Assembly: GCA_003518755.1 (NCBI GenBank)
Contig: DOYA01000101.1
Span: forward strand, 1 to 6,117
DNA from: Clostridiales bacterium
Lineage (GTDB): Bacteria; Bacillota; Clostridia; TANB77; CAG-508
Direction of reading: 5' to 3'
DNA: 6,117 nucleotides
Under the pieces are notes generated by a model. That model was given only the letters and a program-made list of their open reading frames with translations. It was not told the DNA's origin and did not search any database. Below are positions 5,361-6,117 of the stretch, one piece after another. A program made the position numbers and the translations under genes. The stretch's first letter is position 1. Each line of letters starts with the position of its first letter.

Positions 5361-6117
5361 TTTATTGGCATCAGAAGCAAGGCAAGCAAGTTTAATTGCA
5401 ATAATAAAAAGAGATATAGATTCAAAACATTGGAATGCTTTAAATAGAACACTTACTGTATTAAACAATAAAAAAGGGTTGATTTCATGGTCTGGAACGG
5501 CATTTGAATATTTAATGCCAAATATAAATATTCCAAGATATAAAGGAAGTTTAATTGATGAATCTTGTAAGTTTGCAGAAATGTGTCAAATAGAGTATGC
5601 TAAAAGATTAGGTACACCTTGGGGAATTTCTGAATCAGCTTTTAATGTGAAAGATTTACATTCAAATTATCAATATAAAGCATTTGGAATACCTTGGCTT
5701 GGCTTAAAAAGAGGATTAGCAGATGAAATAGTTATTTCAAGTTATGCAAGTATTCTTGCTATTTCTGATTTACCAAAAGAAGTAATAAAAAATTTAAAAG
5801 AACTTGAAAATCTAGGAATGTATAATAAATATGGCTTTTATGAAAGTGTAGATTTTTCTTATCAAAGACTAAAAAAAGATGATAATTCAAATATTGTAAA
5901 AACTTATATGGCACATCATGAAGCATTGATTTTGCTTTCAATAAATAATCTTTTAAATGATAATATTTTTCAAAAAAGATTTATACAAAATCCAGAAGTA
6001 GAGGCAACAAGTATTTTACTGCAAGAAAGAATGCCTGAAAAATTTATAGTAACTAAGGAAGAAAAAGAAAAACCAGATAAATTAAAATACCAAGATTATG
6101 AAAGCTATTCTGTTGTC
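5335..6117 (+). CDS. Cyclic beta-1,2-glucan synthase, glycoamylase-like domain continued (frame 3 of 3, partial at window end)
   Basis: This frame is open with no stop to the window edge and gives residues 1152-1412 of the joined protein. It carries the remaining core of the glycoamylase-like domain (PF10091 type; in cyclic glucan synthases the equivalent domain is assigned to cyclisation by transglycosylation, GH189): LTDSYYDLLASEARQAS, ISWSGTAFEYLMP, DESCKFAEMCQIEYAKRLGTPWGISESAFN, NYQYKAFGIPWLGLKRG, YNKYGFYESVDF and TYMAHHEALILLSINNLL, then ILLQERMPEK leading towards the next domain. Family members are about 2,800 residues with a GH94-type phosphorylase domain at the C-terminus, so about half of the gene lies beyond the window. 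There is no plausible SD and start near 5341, so this part is best read as a continuation of the upstream frame. Confidence 0.88.

Noticed and set aside
5759..5941. Minus-strand 60-residue open frame
   Set aside because: Shadow of the glycoamylase-like domain on the plus strand.

Overview
The window is very AT-rich. Arginine is coded almost only by AGA/AGG, promoters are of TTGACA/TATAAT type and Shine-Dalgarno (SD) sites are strong. This points to a low-GC Bacillota-type bacterium, possibly an uncultured clostridial or Mollicutes-like gut lineage; the assignment is inference.

Layout. (1) 1-66: a hairpin terminator between convergent transcription units. (2) 67-645, minus: purN, glycinamide ribonucleotide formyltransferase, a single gene with its own near-consensus promoter at 664-692. 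(3) 646-866: divergent intergenic region with the purN promoter and a plus-strand promoter at 735-763. (4) 867-1716, plus: a PD-(D/E)XK nuclease of the Rpn / PDDEXK_2 'transposase' family, split into two overlapping frames (867-1454 and 1444-1716). (5) 1717-1879: intergenic, ending in a strong perfect-stem terminator whose T-run lies 2 nt before the SD of the next gene. (6) 1880-6117, plus, running off the window: one very large gene for a cyclic beta-1,2-glucan synthase (NdvB/Cgs family), split over three frames (1880-3298, 3282-5360, 5335-end). The N-terminal region, the membrane GT84 glycosyltransferase and most of the glycoamylase-like domain are visible. The C-terminal phosphorylase-like part would lie beyond the window.

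Main observation. The two large genes contain three frame breaks, and all three are the same event. An in-frame CGG codon is followed by A (CGGA, in fact CGGAA), and skipping one base (+1) restores the family-conserved reading, with GGA as the resuming codon. I count eight CGG trinucleotides on the coding strand of the genes. Five straddle codon boundaries. The only three that are true zero-frame CGG codons are these three break points, at 1440, 3281 and 5334. No other frame break or internal stop is seen over about 1,900 codons. This suggests +1 recoding at a CGG codon that may lack a tRNA (quadruplet CGGA decoding, or A-site reading of GGA by tRNA-Gly). The main alternative is a systematic sequencing or assembly error at CGGAA. 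Random pseudogene decay explains it poorly.

How the genes relate. purN (purine synthesis) is independent of its neighbours. The Rpn-like gene and the glucan synthase are co-directional, and no clear promoter is seen for the synthase. Expression of the synthase therefore seems to need read-through or regulated antitermination at the 1819-1865 hairpin, followed by two +1 shifts.
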